Notes: generated from the letters alone by a model not told the origin. A stretch of DNA of 64,000 nt from Segniliparus rotundus DSM 44985 (GCF_000092825.1 NC_014168.1:2533946-2597945); one strand, 5' to 3'. Shown: positions 9,604 through 18,506, counted from the stretch's first letter. Program-made: numbers and translations.

Positions 9604-9930
9604 TCAAGCGGCATGTTTTTTCGGTAGGCGCGGTTTGTGGGCCTTCTGTTGACGCCCGTGGACACATTTTGGACACAGCTTGGCGGGATCCTCCGGCTCG
9701 GGGACTCCGGGGAACGCGACCACGTCGAGCCGGTCGGCCACTTGGTCGAGGTCGTCGTCGAAGAGGTCGGCGTAGCGGTCGAGGGTCTGCGATGCCTTCG
9801 CGTGGCCGAGCATCCGCTGCAGCGCCTTCACGTTCGCCCCGGCGGAGACCGCGAGGGAGGCTGCGGTGTGCCGCAGCTCGTGCGGGGCGATCTTCGGCAC
9901 GGGAGCCTGACCCGGTTTTCCGGACAGTTG
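9604..9930 (-). pseudogene. Tyrosine recombinase (phage-type integrase), C-terminal stub
   Basis: The open frame begins right after a stop at 9931-9933 and encodes only the end of the catalytic domain: HELRHTAASLAVSAGA (H-x-x-R box), LQRMLGHAKASQT (second histidine) and LDRYADLF (nucleophile tyrosine). The tail KLCPKCVHGRQQ is unusual. The N-terminal core-binding domain and first catalytic arginine are absent, so it cannot be active. It lies 15 bases from the tRNA-Arg 3' end, the classic arrangement of an element integrated into a tRNA gene. Confidence 0.85.
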
Positions 9931-10070
9931 TCATGGCGGGCATCGCCGCAGCACTCGCCTGCGTCCCGTGGGCACCGCGAAGCCCTTGGTTCCTCGCCGG
10001 GGCTGTCGTCTTCGCCGCATCGCTCCTGGCCTCGGGAAAGCGCGCCCGAAATCAGCTGCCCGCTGGACGG

Positions 10071-10691
10071 TTAACTCGCCGGAACCGCCCCGGCGTCCGC
10101 CGCCGCCTCGGAGAATGCCTGCGGGGGAATCCGAGCGTGCAGATGTTGGTGCAGCTCGTCAAGGCCGAGCTGCAGAACATGGCTGAAGGGGATCGCAGCC
10201 GCGAGGCCGAGCAGCGCTCTCGGCTGCGGGTCGTCTTCCAAGTACAAACGGACAAGGCGCGAGTTGTCCGGGTCGACGGCTTCTGCCCGAATGCCGACCT
10301 GCCATCCGACTTCGTAGAACACAGCGGACAGCGGCCTGAGGCCGTACTCCCGGCGCACCATGTCGCCGATCCGCCAGATGAAGAATTTCTCCACATCGTA
10401 GAAGTCGCTGATTTCCGCCCATGGGCTGCGGTCGCCTCGGTCCTGGACGTCGATCCGATAGCCGTTCGGAGTCTGCGCGAGGATGTACACGATCTGCGGG
10501 GTGAAGAGGCCGAACTCCCCCGTGGGAGACATGCGGGGCCCGGTGGGCATCGTGGCGGCCGGCACTGCCCTGCCGGTCTGAGCGATGGCCTCGACCCGCG
10601 CGCTGCGGGCCGCTGCGGCGACCTGCTCCCAGTAATCCCAGTACGCGACGATCTGACGCAATGGCTCAGGAAAGAAATTCGGATTCGTCAT
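10071..10691 (-). CDS. Probable immunity protein for the TNT toxin
   Basis: 206 residues, no signal peptide or membrane segment, so cytoplasmic. The ATG at 10691 overlaps the TGA of the toxin gene (ATGA) and follows GGGGAG, so the two are translationally coupled. The central part, GYRIDVQDRGDRSPWAEISDFYDVEKFF followed by a helix ending MVRREYGL, resembles what I remember of Imm61, the family I associate with the M. tuberculosis antitoxin of CpnT (Rv3902c). The similarity is from memory and needs a profile search. The position immediately after a toxin is the stronger argument. Residues 175-206 are Ala-rich tail. Confidence 0.6.
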   Translation of the reverse strand: MTNPNFFPEPLRQIVAYWDYWEQVAAAARSARVEAIAQTGRAVPAATMPTGPRMSPTGEFGLFTPQIVYILAQTPNGYRIDVQDRGDRSPWAEISDFYDVEKFFIWRIGDMVRREYGLRPLSAVFYEVGWQVGIRAEAVDPDNSRLVRLYLEDDPQPRALLGLAAAIPFSHVLQLGLDELHQHLHARIPPQAFSEAAADAGAVPAS

Positions 10692-11020
10692 TTCCAGCTC
10701 CCCGGCTCGAGAACTCCCATGAGCACAAGGCTCTCCACGCAGGGCAACTCGCCCGGCGGCGCGACGATTTGGTATTGGACCCCGCCGCCGGGCTGGCCGA
10801 ACCACGGGACGGCACGGGACTCCTCAAGCCACCATCCGGGCAACAAGTCCTCGCCGGTCGCGGTGTACGTCTGATACGGTTCGAGCAGGCTCTCCGGGGG
10901 AAGGGAGCGCGCCGCGAACGACACTCCTTTGGGGTACAGCCACCTGCCGGTCTCCGGGCCAAAGTGGTCGAACTCCTCCCCTGCGGGAATGCTGGTCAAC
11001 TGCGACACCAGCTCTGTCAT
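10688..11020 (-). CDS. Free-standing TNT-domain NAD(P)+ glycohydrolase toxin
   Basis: 110 residues that consist of little but a TNT (tuberculosis necrotizing toxin) domain. Family blocks in order: DHFGPETGRWLYPKG (residues ~18-32), FAARSLPPESL with the conserved arginine, the PYQTYTATG strand, then PWFGQPGGGVQYQI with the catalytic-site glutamine, and the closing helix ESLVLMGVLE. In M. tuberculosis this domain forms the C-terminus of the 846-residue CpnT and destroys NAD+. Here the N-terminal export part is missing and there is no signal peptide. The ATG at 11020 has a near-perfect SD (AAAGGAGG, nine-base spacing). A histidine often seen between the two conserved tyrosines is Gln here. Downstream overlaps the probable immunity gene. 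Confidence 0.82.
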   Translation of the reverse strand: MTELVSQLTSIPAGEEFDHFGPETGRWLYPKGVSFAARSLPPESLLEPYQTYTATGEDLLPGWWLEESRAVPWFGQPGGGVQYQIVAPPGELPCVESLVLMGVLEPGSWK

Positions 11021-11116
11021 GCTCGCCGCCCTCCTTTGAAAAAACTTTCGCCCGCCCAGCATAGCTCCCTGGCGCGCGCAGCGCGAAGGGGGCGGACCGA
11101 CCGGAAGAACAGCCTC

Positions 11117-11431
11117 TTACCGGGCCTTCACCAGGTGCAAAACGAGCCACAGCAAAAGGAAGAGCAACGTCGAGACGACACACGCGCCGATGGAGAACCA
11201 GCCCCAGAACTTCGCCTTGCCCGAAGCCTCCTGCGCGCCCTGCTGATCGCCCTGCGCCCAGAGCGGGAAGACGTTGAGCGCGTGCGTGAAAGCGACGAAA
11301 GCGAACGGGAAGAAGCACACCACCGAAGCGACCGCCCAGCCGACGTTCGAAGGAGGCGGACCAGCCTGGCGAGGCGGTTGAGGCTGACCCGGCTGGGCGT
11401 ATGCGATGTGCTGTTCGGGGGCTTGGGTCAT
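11117..11431 (-). CDS. CD225/dispanin-like small membrane protein
   Basis: 104 residues from the ATG at 11431. A Pro/Gln-rich N-terminus (YAQPGQPQPPRQAGPPPSN) precedes one membrane segment (VGWAVASVVCFFPFAFVAF), a loop with SGKAKFWGWFSIG, and a second segment (ACVVSTLLFLLLWLVLHLV). This two-helix order, with a charged A-x-x-x-S-x-x-A-K-x-W-G loop, is typical of bacterial CD225 (interferon-induced transmembrane-like) proteins. It sits between eccC and the toxin gene on the same strand; 94 bases separate it from the eccC stop. Function unknown; a membrane partner of the secretion system is only a guess. Confidence 0.75.
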   Translation of the reverse strand: MTQAPEQHIAYAQPGQPQPPRQAGPPPSNVGWAVASVVCFFPFAFVAFTHALNVFPLWAQGDQQGAQEASGKAKFWGWFSIGACVVSTLLFLLLWLVLHLVKAR

Positions 11432-11525
11432 AGGTGTTTCCGTTCCAGTTCGGCGGTCTGGGCTCGCCCAGGCCGCAGGGGCGCGAATTTCGCGCAACTC
11501 TACCCCGCGCGCGTGGGCAACCGGG

Positions 11526-14500
11526 TTAAATCGGCGGCAGATACGCGATCTGAATGAGCTGGTTGCCGCCCGCGCGGGTGATGTACGTGCCTCGTCCAGG
11601 CGGCATGGCGGACATCTTGATGCCAGCGAGCACCGCGCCTTCGTCTTTGTTGCCGCTCATGAGCAAAGCGTCGGTGGTGAGATCCTTGAGCCGGCCGAGG
11701 ACCGGGTCGTAGATGGCCCGGCCGACGCCGCCGGAGCGGCGAGTGACGATCAGGTGCAGGCCGACGTCTTTGCCTTGGCCGAGGTAGTCGACCAAGGGAA
11801 GCAACGGGTTCGGGTTCGTGGCCACCAAGTCGTAATCGTCCACGATGATGTAGTACTCCGCGCCGCTCCACCATGAGCGGTCGCGCAGCTGTTGCTGGGT
11901 GACGCCGACGCCAGGCAGGCGCTCCTTCAACTTGTTCGCCATCGCGCCAACGACTGCTTTGGTCTGGTCGATGCTCGAACAGTATGTGATGAGGTACTCG
12001 TCGGAGACGACTCCCAGCATGGTGCGGCGATAGTCCAGAAGAAGGATCTTCGCCTGGTCCGGAGTGTTGTTCTCCATGATGCTGGCGACGATGTTGCGCA
12101 GCAGTGTCGTTTTGCCGCACTCGGGGTCGGCGAATGCCATGAAATGCTGCTGGCTGTTGAAATCGATGAAGACGGGGGCCAACTCGTTCTCGTTGATGCC
12201 GATGAGCGCTTTCGTCGGCGTGCGGTCTGCGGCCGGGATCTGCCCGAGCAGGCTGTCGCGATGGACCTGTTCTGGAAGCATGCGCACTTCCGGCGCAAAG
12301 GCGCCCGGCTTGCTCACAGCTTTGATCTCCTCCACGGAGGAGCGCACCGCCTCAGAGATGTTCTCGTCGGTCGTCTGCGAGTCCATCCGGGGCAGCCCGA
12401 TGAGCATGTGCAGTTGTTCGACGTTCACCCCTCGTCCCGGTTTGTTCTTCGGGACCACCTTCGCGACCTGTTTGCCCATCTCGGACTCCATCGGGTCGCC
12501 GAGGCGGAGCTCGACGCGGGTGCCGATGGCGTCTTTGATCGCGGCGCGGATGTCCGCCCACCGGTTGGTGGCGAGGATGAGGTGCACACCGTAGGACAGG
12601 CCCTGCGTCGCCAAGGACTGGACTTTCGGCTGGAGGCTTTCGTCCTCGTCTTTCGCGGCGGCCCAACCATCAATGATGAGGAAGACATCGCCGAACTTGT
12701 CATCGGCAAGCGGGTCGGGCGTGCCCGGGGGCGCAGCCAACGCCGCAGTTTTGCGGCGGCGGAATTCGCGCATGGAGTCGATGCCGAGCGCGCGGAAACG
12801 TTCCTCGCGCTGTCGGATCAGCGTGAGCATTTCCGCGATGGTGCGCCGGACCCTGTCCGGCTCGAGGCGGGTCGCGACCGAGCCGACATGCGGCAAATTC
12901 GCAAGACCTGAGAGCTTGCCGCCGCCGAAGTCGAGGCAGTAGAACTGCACTTGCTCCGGGGTGTGCAGGACCGAAGCCGACATAATCAGGGTTTGCAGGG
13001 CGTTCGACTTGCCGCTCTGGGGGCCGCCGACGATCGCGACGTTTCCGGCCGCGCCGGACACATCGATGTACAGGTTGTCGCGGCGCTGGTCGTAGGGACG
13101 GTCGACTGTCCCGATGGGGATGACCAGATTCCCGAAGCGTTTGCTGTCGTCCCGCCAATCGAAGTCCTGCGGGAGCAACATGTCCACGGTGGGCGACTCG
13201 TTGAGCGGGGGCAGCCACACCTCGTGGGCCAGGCTGCCGTGGCCCACCAAACGGCTGACGCACATCTCCAACAGGGTGATCCGCTTGCCGTCCTTCATCA
13301 GGTGCGACTCGTCGACCGTTTCGTCCTCGGGCTCTTCCAGCTCGAGGACTTCCGGCTCGGGGGGCAGCTCGACAGGGACCTCTGCGGCGGTGAACATTTT
13401 CGGGCGCACGTCGCCGTAGACGCTCTTGGCGACTTCGACCGTTTTCGGGCCGCCGCGTTTGGGCACGTACGGGCCAGAGACGTAGGAGGCGTTGAACCTC
13501 CTCGGCTCATCCGAGTCGCATTTGAGGAAGCCGGAGCCAGGGATCGCCGGAAGGTGGTACGCGTCAGGCACGCCAAGAACGGTCCTGGACTCCGCGGCGG
13601 AGAAGGTCTTCAAACCGATCCGGTACGATAAGTGGCTGTCGAGGCCCTTGAGTTTGCCCTCTTCCAGCCTCTGGCTGGCCAAGAGCAAGTGGACTCGCAA
13701 GCTTCGGCCAAGACGGCCGACCATGACGAACAGGTCCGCGAAGTCCGGGCGCTGGCTCAGGAGCTCGGAGAACTCGTCCACCACGATGAACAGGGCGGGG
13801 AACGGGTCGAGCGGCAGCCCGGTCTGGGCGTTGGTGGCTCCGTTCATACGGGCGGCCTCGTAGAACGCGACGTTCACGAAGTTGCCCGCAGAACGCAACA
13901 GCTCCTGACGGCGGTTCATCTCGCCCTTGATGGCGTCGCCCATGCGGTCGACCAGGTCGCCCTCTTCTTCAAGGTTCGTGATGACCGCCGCGACCTGGGG
14001 CGCGGTGTCCAGGCCGAGGAAGGTCGCACCACCTTTGAAGTCCACGAGGACGAGGTTCAAGGAGTCTGCCGAGTGCGTGATAATCATGGACAGCACCAGG
14101 GTGCGGAGGAATTCCGACTTGCCGGAACCAGTCGCGCCGATGCACAGCCCATGCGGGCCCATGCCGAACTCTGCTGCCTCTTTGATGTCGATCTCCAGCG
14201 GCGAGCCGTCTGCGGCCAGTCCGATGGGGACCCGCAAACGTTCGCGCGAGGAACGCGGCCGCCATGTGACATTGGGGTCCAAGCTGCCAGCGTCGTGGAT
14301 GCCGAGCAGCGGCATCAACCCGGGATCGGAGACTGTGGTGGTCTCTTGCTCCAAGCTCAGCATCTGCGCCGCCGTCGCGGTGCGGTAGCGCGACATGCGG
14401 CGGGCGAACACTTCGGCCTCGGCCACGGAGGCGTTGTCCGCCTTCGCGAATTCCTCAAGGCCGTTCGCGGCCTGCGCGCCCACGGCGCCGTTCTCGACCG

Positions 14501-15578
14501 CGAGCTGCAGGCCGCGGCGGGACAAGCTGTTGCTTCCTGGGCAGACGTCGATCACGGTCACGGAATCAAGACCAGCGTCGGAGACGCACTTCTCGTCGCC
14601 GGAGACATAGCCGTCGTCCAAGACCAGGAGGATCTGTTGCCGGCCAGCCATCACGGGGGCGCTCCGGGCGAAACGGCCCCGCTCGCTGAGGTCCGGCATC
14701 GAAGTCTCGAAGTCGTGCAGCGAGTCGTAGATCATCCGCACTGGACCGAGCCCGTCGCGCTCAGTCGGATGCTGGCAGTGGGGCAGCCACTTGGCCCAGG
14801 ACCATGCCTCGCCCTCGACGTCTGAGGTGATGATCGCGACGAGCACATGGTCTGGACCGTGGAAAGTGCAGATCTGCATGATTAAAGAGCGGATCAGGGA
14901 CCGCACTTCACTGCGGTCGCCGTCGAACCCGATGCAGGGGAAACCGCGCAGCGACACGGCCGTCGGCATATCGTGCACCACGGAGTGTGTGCGCACAAAC
15001 CGGCGCAAAGCGACAGAGGTGACCGGCTCAAGGTCTTCGAGGGGGGCGGTCTGGGGAGCCATCAACCGGGAGGCGAGCCGCTGGCTGCCCAGGCCAAGGC
15101 GCACATGGCAGAAGTCGGCGTCGTTGGTCCGGCGCTCCCACATACGGCGCGTGCCGATCAGGGTGATAAGCCGTGACGGGTCGGGCTGCGACCAGGTCGT
15201 GGACTTGCGCTGGGCAATCGCGGTTTCGTGCACTTCGTCGCGGGTCTGGACGAGGTAGCGCAAGTAGTCTTTGCGCTCTTCGTTGAGCTCCGCCGATTTC
15301 GAAGCCCGCCCGCCGCCGTGGACCGACATGCCCGCCATGGACATGAGCATCATCAAAGGGAAGATGAACATTTGCGGCGAGAGCTGCCTGCGGCCGGTGG
15401 CGACCATCATGGACATCATGCCGATCATGGCGACGACCATGACCACAGGCATGAGCTTCTGCATCAGTCCGCCAGGAATGCTGCGAGAGACTTCCGGCGG
15501 CGGTTGGAGGTTGATCTCTCCGCCGGGCATGCGAGGCTGCGCGATCCGCGCTTTTCGGATAAACCCTTCCGTGGTCAT
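11526..15578 (-). CDS. eccC: ESX type VII secretion ATPase EccC (three FtsK/SpoIIIE domains in one chain)
   Basis: Motor and substrate receptor of the ESX inner-membrane complex. 1350 residues from ATG at 15578 (SD GAGGA). Two membrane helices lie near residues 40-80 (VMVVAMIGMMSMMVATG; FIFPLMMLMSMAGMSV). Three ATPase domains follow. D1 has Walker A GATGSGKSE and Walker B FIVVDEFSELL; D2 has GGPQSGKSN and a weak B box (LIIDGWAAA); D3 has DPECGKTT and YYIIVDDYDLV. In ESX-1 and some others this protein is split into EccCa and EccCb; here it is fused, as in ESX-2, -3 and -4. It is preceded by eccB (52-base gap) and followed by the CD225 gene. Confidence 0.96.
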   Translation of the reverse strand: MTTEGFIRKARIAQPRMPGGEINLQPPPEVSRSIPGGLMQKLMPVVMVVAMIGMMSMMVATGRRQLSPQMFIFPLMMLMSMAGMSVHGGGRASKSAELNEERKDYLRYLVQTRDEVHETAIAQRKSTTWSQPDPSRLITLIGTRRMWERRTNDADFCHVRLGLGSQRLASRLMAPQTAPLEDLEPVTSVALRRFVRTHSVVHDMPTAVSLRGFPCIGFDGDRSEVRSLIRSLIMQICTFHGPDHVLVAIITSDVEGEAWSWAKWLPHCQHPTERDGLGPVRMIYDSLHDFETSMPDLSERGRFARSAPVMAGRQQILLVLDDGYVSGDEKCVSDAGLDSVTVIDVCPGSNSLSRRGLQLAVENGAVGAQAANGLEEFAKADNASVAEAEVFARRMSRYRTATAAQMLSLEQETTTVSDPGLMPLLGIHDAGSLDPNVTWRPRSSRERLRVPIGLAADGSPLEIDIKEAAEFGMGPHGLCIGATGSGKSEFLRTLVLSMIITHSADSLNLVLVDFKGGATFLGLDTAPQVAAVITNLEEEGDLVDRMGDAIKGEMNRRQELLRSAGNFVNVAFYEAARMNGATNAQTGLPLDPFPALFIVVDEFSELLSQRPDFADLFVMVGRLGRSLRVHLLLASQRLEEGKLKGLDSHLSYRIGLKTFSAAESRTVLGVPDAYHLPAIPGSGFLKCDSDEPRRFNASYVSGPYVPKRGGPKTVEVAKSVYGDVRPKMFTAAEVPVELPPEPEVLELEEPEDETVDESHLMKDGKRITLLEMCVSRLVGHGSLAHEVWLPPLNESPTVDMLLPQDFDWRDDSKRFGNLVIPIGTVDRPYDQRRDNLYIDVSGAAGNVAIVGGPQSGKSNALQTLIMSASVLHTPEQVQFYCLDFGGGKLSGLANLPHVGSVATRLEPDRVRRTIAEMLTLIRQREERFRALGIDSMREFRRRKTAALAAPPGTPDPLADDKFGDVFLIIDGWAAAKDEDESLQPKVQSLATQGLSYGVHLILATNRWADIRAAIKDAIGTRVELRLGDPMESEMGKQVAKVVPKNKPGRGVNVEQLHMLIGLPRMDSQTTDENISEAVRSSVEEIKAVSKPGAFAPEVRMLPEQVHRDSLLGQIPAADRTPTKALIGINENELAPVFIDFNSQQHFMAFADPECGKTTLLRNIVASIMENNTPDQAKILLLDYRRTMLGVVSDEYLITYCSSIDQTKAVVGAMANKLKERLPGVGVTQQQLRDRSWWSGAEYYIIVDDYDLVATNPNPLLPLVDYLGQGKDVGLHLIVTRRSGGVGRAIYDPVLGRLKDLTTDALLMSGNKDEGAVLAGIKMSAMPPGRGTYITRAGGNQLIQIAYLPPI

Positions 15579-15630
15579 TTCTTTTTCCTCGCTTCTCGCA
15601 TTCGTCTGCAACCCTCACACATCGGCGTTG

Positions 15631-17304
15631 TCATCCGCCTTGTTTCGGGCTTTGCTGCGGCACGAACAGGGGGGCTGGGTAGTTTCCGGGCGCGGCGGAG
15701 TCGAGTTCGACGAGCGCGTCCCCCCGGGACAGGGTCGGCCCCTGGGGCAGCTTGCCAAGGATGCTCCAGGGGACGGGCAGGCCCACCGAGCCGTCTCCGG
15801 CGCTTGACGCGGGCAGGCCGAGCGCAGACGCGTCGGAGAGGTTCTGGATGCCGAACCGAACACCCGTGTCCGCGACGTAGAAGATGCTGCCGTGTTTCTC
15901 GTTGTTGGGCGCGACCCCGACTCCCTGCGCGAAAAAGCCCGTGCCGGGTTGCAGGTAGACCTTGTCGATGCCGTTGTTGTGGTGCACCCCTTGGGAGTCG
16001 ACTGTCTCGCCGCCGTCCGCCGAGGCCAGCTCAACGGGATCGCCGTTCGCCGGAACCGGGACTTTGGTGCCGAGGAACAGGCGCGCCTTGCTCTGCGCGT
16101 CGCCCTTGGACTTCGACCAGTTGTAGCAGATCACCTGGGAAGATTTCGGGTCGAGGATCTTCGGAGGAACCGGCGGGTACCAGTCGATGTCGAGCTCGTG
16201 GGCGGTTTGCAGGCGGTTCAGCTCACTGGGCTGCAACACTTTGATGTCGGTGCCGATTTGATCGCTGGAGTTCCGAATGAGGTCGGCCATCGCCTTGGTG
16301 ATCGACTGGTAGCCAGTGGACTCGATGACGTAGAACTGTTCCTCGCCGTTGGTGCCCCTGGACTTCACCACTGTGCCCACCAAAATATTACTGACTCCCA
16401 GCGCGGCAGGCGGGGGGTCGCCACGGTGTGGAATGGCCGGAGGGACGATCGGGGGCAGCTCTTCCAGGGAGTTGAACAGCCCGTCGCTGATCTGTCTCGG
16501 GAAACGCTTTTGCTTCGTGACGTCCTGTTTGCGGTATTCGGTCAGCTGATACGCGGACATGACCGCGTTGTTCGCCGCCACCTGCGGGTCCAGATCGATC
16601 TCAGCTCGCTTGCCATCCCCGTAGACCAGATAGTTCTTGTTGTTGTAGGCCACTAAGAAGGCCGAGTCTGCTGGCAAAACCGAACCCCGCGCCGCGCCCT
16701 CGACGATCGAGAGCTCGATGCTTCCTTCCGGGTACTCAGGGATTTTCGTGGACCTCGGGGGGTTTTCCTGCTGCGCCCTCGACCCGATGCCCACCATCGT
16801 GGTGTCGCAGACCGACCACTCGGACTTCGTCGGCGGACTGGGCATGACCGAGTCCGGGGCCCCCACGATGCCGACCAGAGGCCCTCGGGAGAACTTGCCG
16901 AGCTCAGTCTCTTTCACCGACACCGGCGGCGTCTTCTTCCCGATGATTAACCACGCGGACACTGCGTTGAGCACTGGGTGCAGCTTCCCGTTGACCATGA
17001 CGTACCGGGCCCCGGAGTCGTGCCCGAAAATAAACGTGTCCTGTTCCTGCTTGATGAGTCGGTTCGGGCTGAAATACGCCCATATGCCGCAACCTGCGAG
17101 AACAAGGATGCCGAAGACGAGGCCGACGAGCAGAGACCGGTACTGGGACCGCATCGGATCGTGGAGCATGCGGATGTCGCGCCGGACGATGGCATGGTCC
17201 ATACGGCTGAGCAGAAAGCGGTAACCATTGACCTGGCTTCGAGTCGTGAGATTTCGCGCGTAACTGCGAATCCCGCCCGAAGTGGATCCCTCTTCGTCCG
17301 CCAC
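15631..17304 (-). CDS. eccB: ESX core membrane protein EccB
   Basis: 557 residues, GTG start at 17304. The N-terminal TTRSQVNGYRFLLSRMDHA and VRRDIRMLHDPMRSQ form the cytoplasmic signature of EccB. One membrane helix follows (LLVGLVFGILVLAGCGIWAY, about residues 58-77), then a large periplasmic domain including the early TFIFG-x-DSGARYVMVNGKLHPVLN block. EccB forms part of the membrane complex with EccC, EccD and EccE. It is downstream of esxA with 244 bases between, which contain an 18-bp perfect hairpin, and upstream of eccC. Confidence 0.96.
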   Translation of the reverse strand: MADEEGSTSGGIRSYARNLTTRSQVNGYRFLLSRMDHAIVRRDIRMLHDPMRSQYRSLLVGLVFGILVLAGCGIWAYFSPNRLIKQEQDTFIFGHDSGARYVMVNGKLHPVLNAVSAWLIIGKKTPPVSVKETELGKFSRGPLVGIVGAPDSVMPSPPTKSEWSVCDTTMVGIGSRAQQENPPRSTKIPEYPEGSIELSIVEGAARGSVLPADSAFLVAYNNKNYLVYGDGKRAEIDLDPQVAANNAVMSAYQLTEYRKQDVTKQKRFPRQISDGLFNSLEELPPIVPPAIPHRGDPPPAALGVSNILVGTVVKSRGTNGEEQFYVIESTGYQSITKAMADLIRNSSDQIGTDIKVLQPSELNRLQTAHELDIDWYPPVPPKILDPKSSQVICYNWSKSKGDAQSKARLFLGTKVPVPANGDPVELASADGGETVDSQGVHHNNGIDKVYLQPGTGFFAQGVGVAPNNEKHGSIFYVADTGVRFGIQNLSDASALGLPASSAGDGSVGLPVPWSILGKLPQGPTLSRGDALVELDSAAPGNYPAPLFVPQQSPKQGG

Positions 17305-17495
17305 TCCCTCAGCCTTCTTTCTACCTTGATCTTCGCTGGCGCCCGAAGTTCGCCCCGCCGATCTTTTCTACTTGGTCTTTGCAGACTCCGGTCGCCCGAC
17401 CCCACTGCCGTCACAGAGTGTCCTGCGCGTGTGCCCATCGTACCCAATCCCTTATCCCGGTCAAGAGGGGAGGCATCGTCACGAGCCCTGGAAAC

Positions 17496-17534
17496 GAGTG
17501 TGCCCCGTCCCGCATTGCGGGACGGGGCACACTC
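17496..17534 (-). terminator. 18-bp perfect hairpin between esxA and eccB
   Basis: The arms 17496-17513 and 17517-17534 are perfectly complementary, GC-rich, and enclose a three-base loop. Read leftward the hairpin begins 14 bases after the esxA stop and is followed by CGTTTCC, a poor U-tract. This suggests a partial terminator or an mRNA 3'-end stabiliser, allowing esxBA to accumulate above eccBC. No promoter for eccB is obvious in the remaining ~190 bases. Confidence 0.6.
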
Positions 17535-17548
17535 GGCCTTGCGAGCAA

Positions 17549-17839
17549 TTACATCGAGAACTTGCTGGTGATCGAAGACTCGGCGTGCTGCATGGACTCG
17601 CCAGCCTGGCCGACCTTCGAGCTGAGGTCGTGCAGGGTGGTCTTGAGGTCGTCAGCTTCCTGGTTCCACTTGGTCTGAAGCGCGTGCCAGGTCTCCTGGG
17701 CCTCGCCTTCCCAGCCAGCGGCCAGCTTGGCGACTTCGCTGCTCAGTTCGCCCAAGAGGCTCTCGATCTGCTGCGAAACGCTCTGGATCTGCGTGGAGAG
17801 CTCCTGAATGTGAGCGAAGTCGTAAGAAATGTCACCCAT
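17549..17839 (-). CDS. esxA: WXG100 protein EsxA (ESAT-6-like)
   Basis: 96 residues, the standard size of a WXG100 four-helix-bundle half. The turn is LAAGWEGEAQETW (W-E-G at residues ~43-45), with amphipathic helices on either side and no Y-x-x-x-D/E at the C-terminus, as in ESAT-6. It should heterodimerise with EsxB encoded just upstream, which carries the export signal. The ATG at 17839 has GGGA about nine bases upstream. Confidence 0.95.
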   Translation of the reverse strand: MGDISYDFAHIQELSTQIQSVSQQIESLLGELSSEVAKLAAGWEGEAQETWHALQTKWNQEADDLKTTLHDLSSKVGQAGESMQHAESSITSKFSM

Positions 17840-17935
17840 TTTTATTTTCCCAATCTACTTAAATGCCTGTGTTGAATAGTGAACTGTTTATTGAAAACTG
17901 TGTTTGCGAGTACCCGTTTTTACGAGGAACCGAGG

Positions 17936-18235
17936 TCACAGGTTCAGGTTGAGGGCGGCGGCTTGCTCTTCCTCAACACGGTTGTAGTCCACGCCAGAGC
18001 TGTGCAGGTTCTCCTGGATGTCGTTCAGGATCTGGGCGATGGCCTGGCTGGCCTCATGCCAACGGGTGGCGGACTGGGCGAACGAAGCCGCGGCCTGGCC
18101 GCGCCACTGGCCCTGCGCGTCGCTCACGAGGCCATCGAGCTGGCTGTTCAACGCGTTGTATTGCTGGTGATGCTCCTCGAAAGAAGAAGCCGCTGCGCTC
18201 AGGATCGACGCGTCCTGCAGATTCACTGCTGCCAT
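17936..18235 (-). CDS. esxB: WXG100 protein EsxB (CFP-10-like)
   Basis: 99 residues from the ATG at 18235, chosen because GGAGG lies eight bases upstream; an in-frame TTG at 18250 overlaps that SD. The WXG turn is QGQWRGQAA. The C-terminal tail has VDYNRVEEEQ, i.e. the Y-x-x-x-E general ESX export signal. It is the first gene of the esxB-esxA pair, with 96 bases to esxA, and lies 271 bases downstream of the PPE gene. Confidence 0.95.
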   Translation of the reverse strand: MAAVNLQDASILSAAASSFEEHHQQYNALNSQLDGLVSDAQGQWRGQAAASFAQSATRWHEASQAIAQILNDIQENLHSSGVDYNRVEEEQAAALNLNL

Positions 18236-18506
18236 TTTTGTTTCCTCCAAATAATTCGGAAATAAAAGGTCGGGATGCTCTCCGCCGGATTAGCTTCAAG
18301 CCTGACCGTCTTGTATTCTCTTTGTGTCCTGTAGTTATGAGCACTGAATCTCATTGGTACCCCCGATTTTAAGATCGGGACACATTGTCGCACCATTCTG
18401 TATACCCTTTTGCGCCGGTTTTAATTTTCGGCGTATCTGTTGAAAAACGGTTAGCAAATTGCATCGATTTCGTCAACAGAAATCTCTCTTTATTTCTCTG
18501 CTCCGA
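18236..18506. other. A+T-rich intergenic region before esxB
   Basis: No gene seen. The region is much richer in A+T than its surroundings. It holds a dyad CCCGAT (18362-18367) / ATCGGG (18374-18379), a weak CGCCG/CGGCG hairpin just downstream of the PPE gene, and TATACA on the minus strand at 18399-18404. A separate promoter for esxBA is plausible, but I could not pair a -10 with a convincing -35. Confidence 0.4.

Noticed and set aside
9910..10076. Plus-strand hydrophobic stretch (VVMAGIAAALACVPWAP, FLAGAVVFAASLLASG)
   Set aside because: It could be the broken end of a membrane-protein gene beside the integrase stub, but the frame has no stop before it runs into the antisense of the immunity gene and no family is recognisable.
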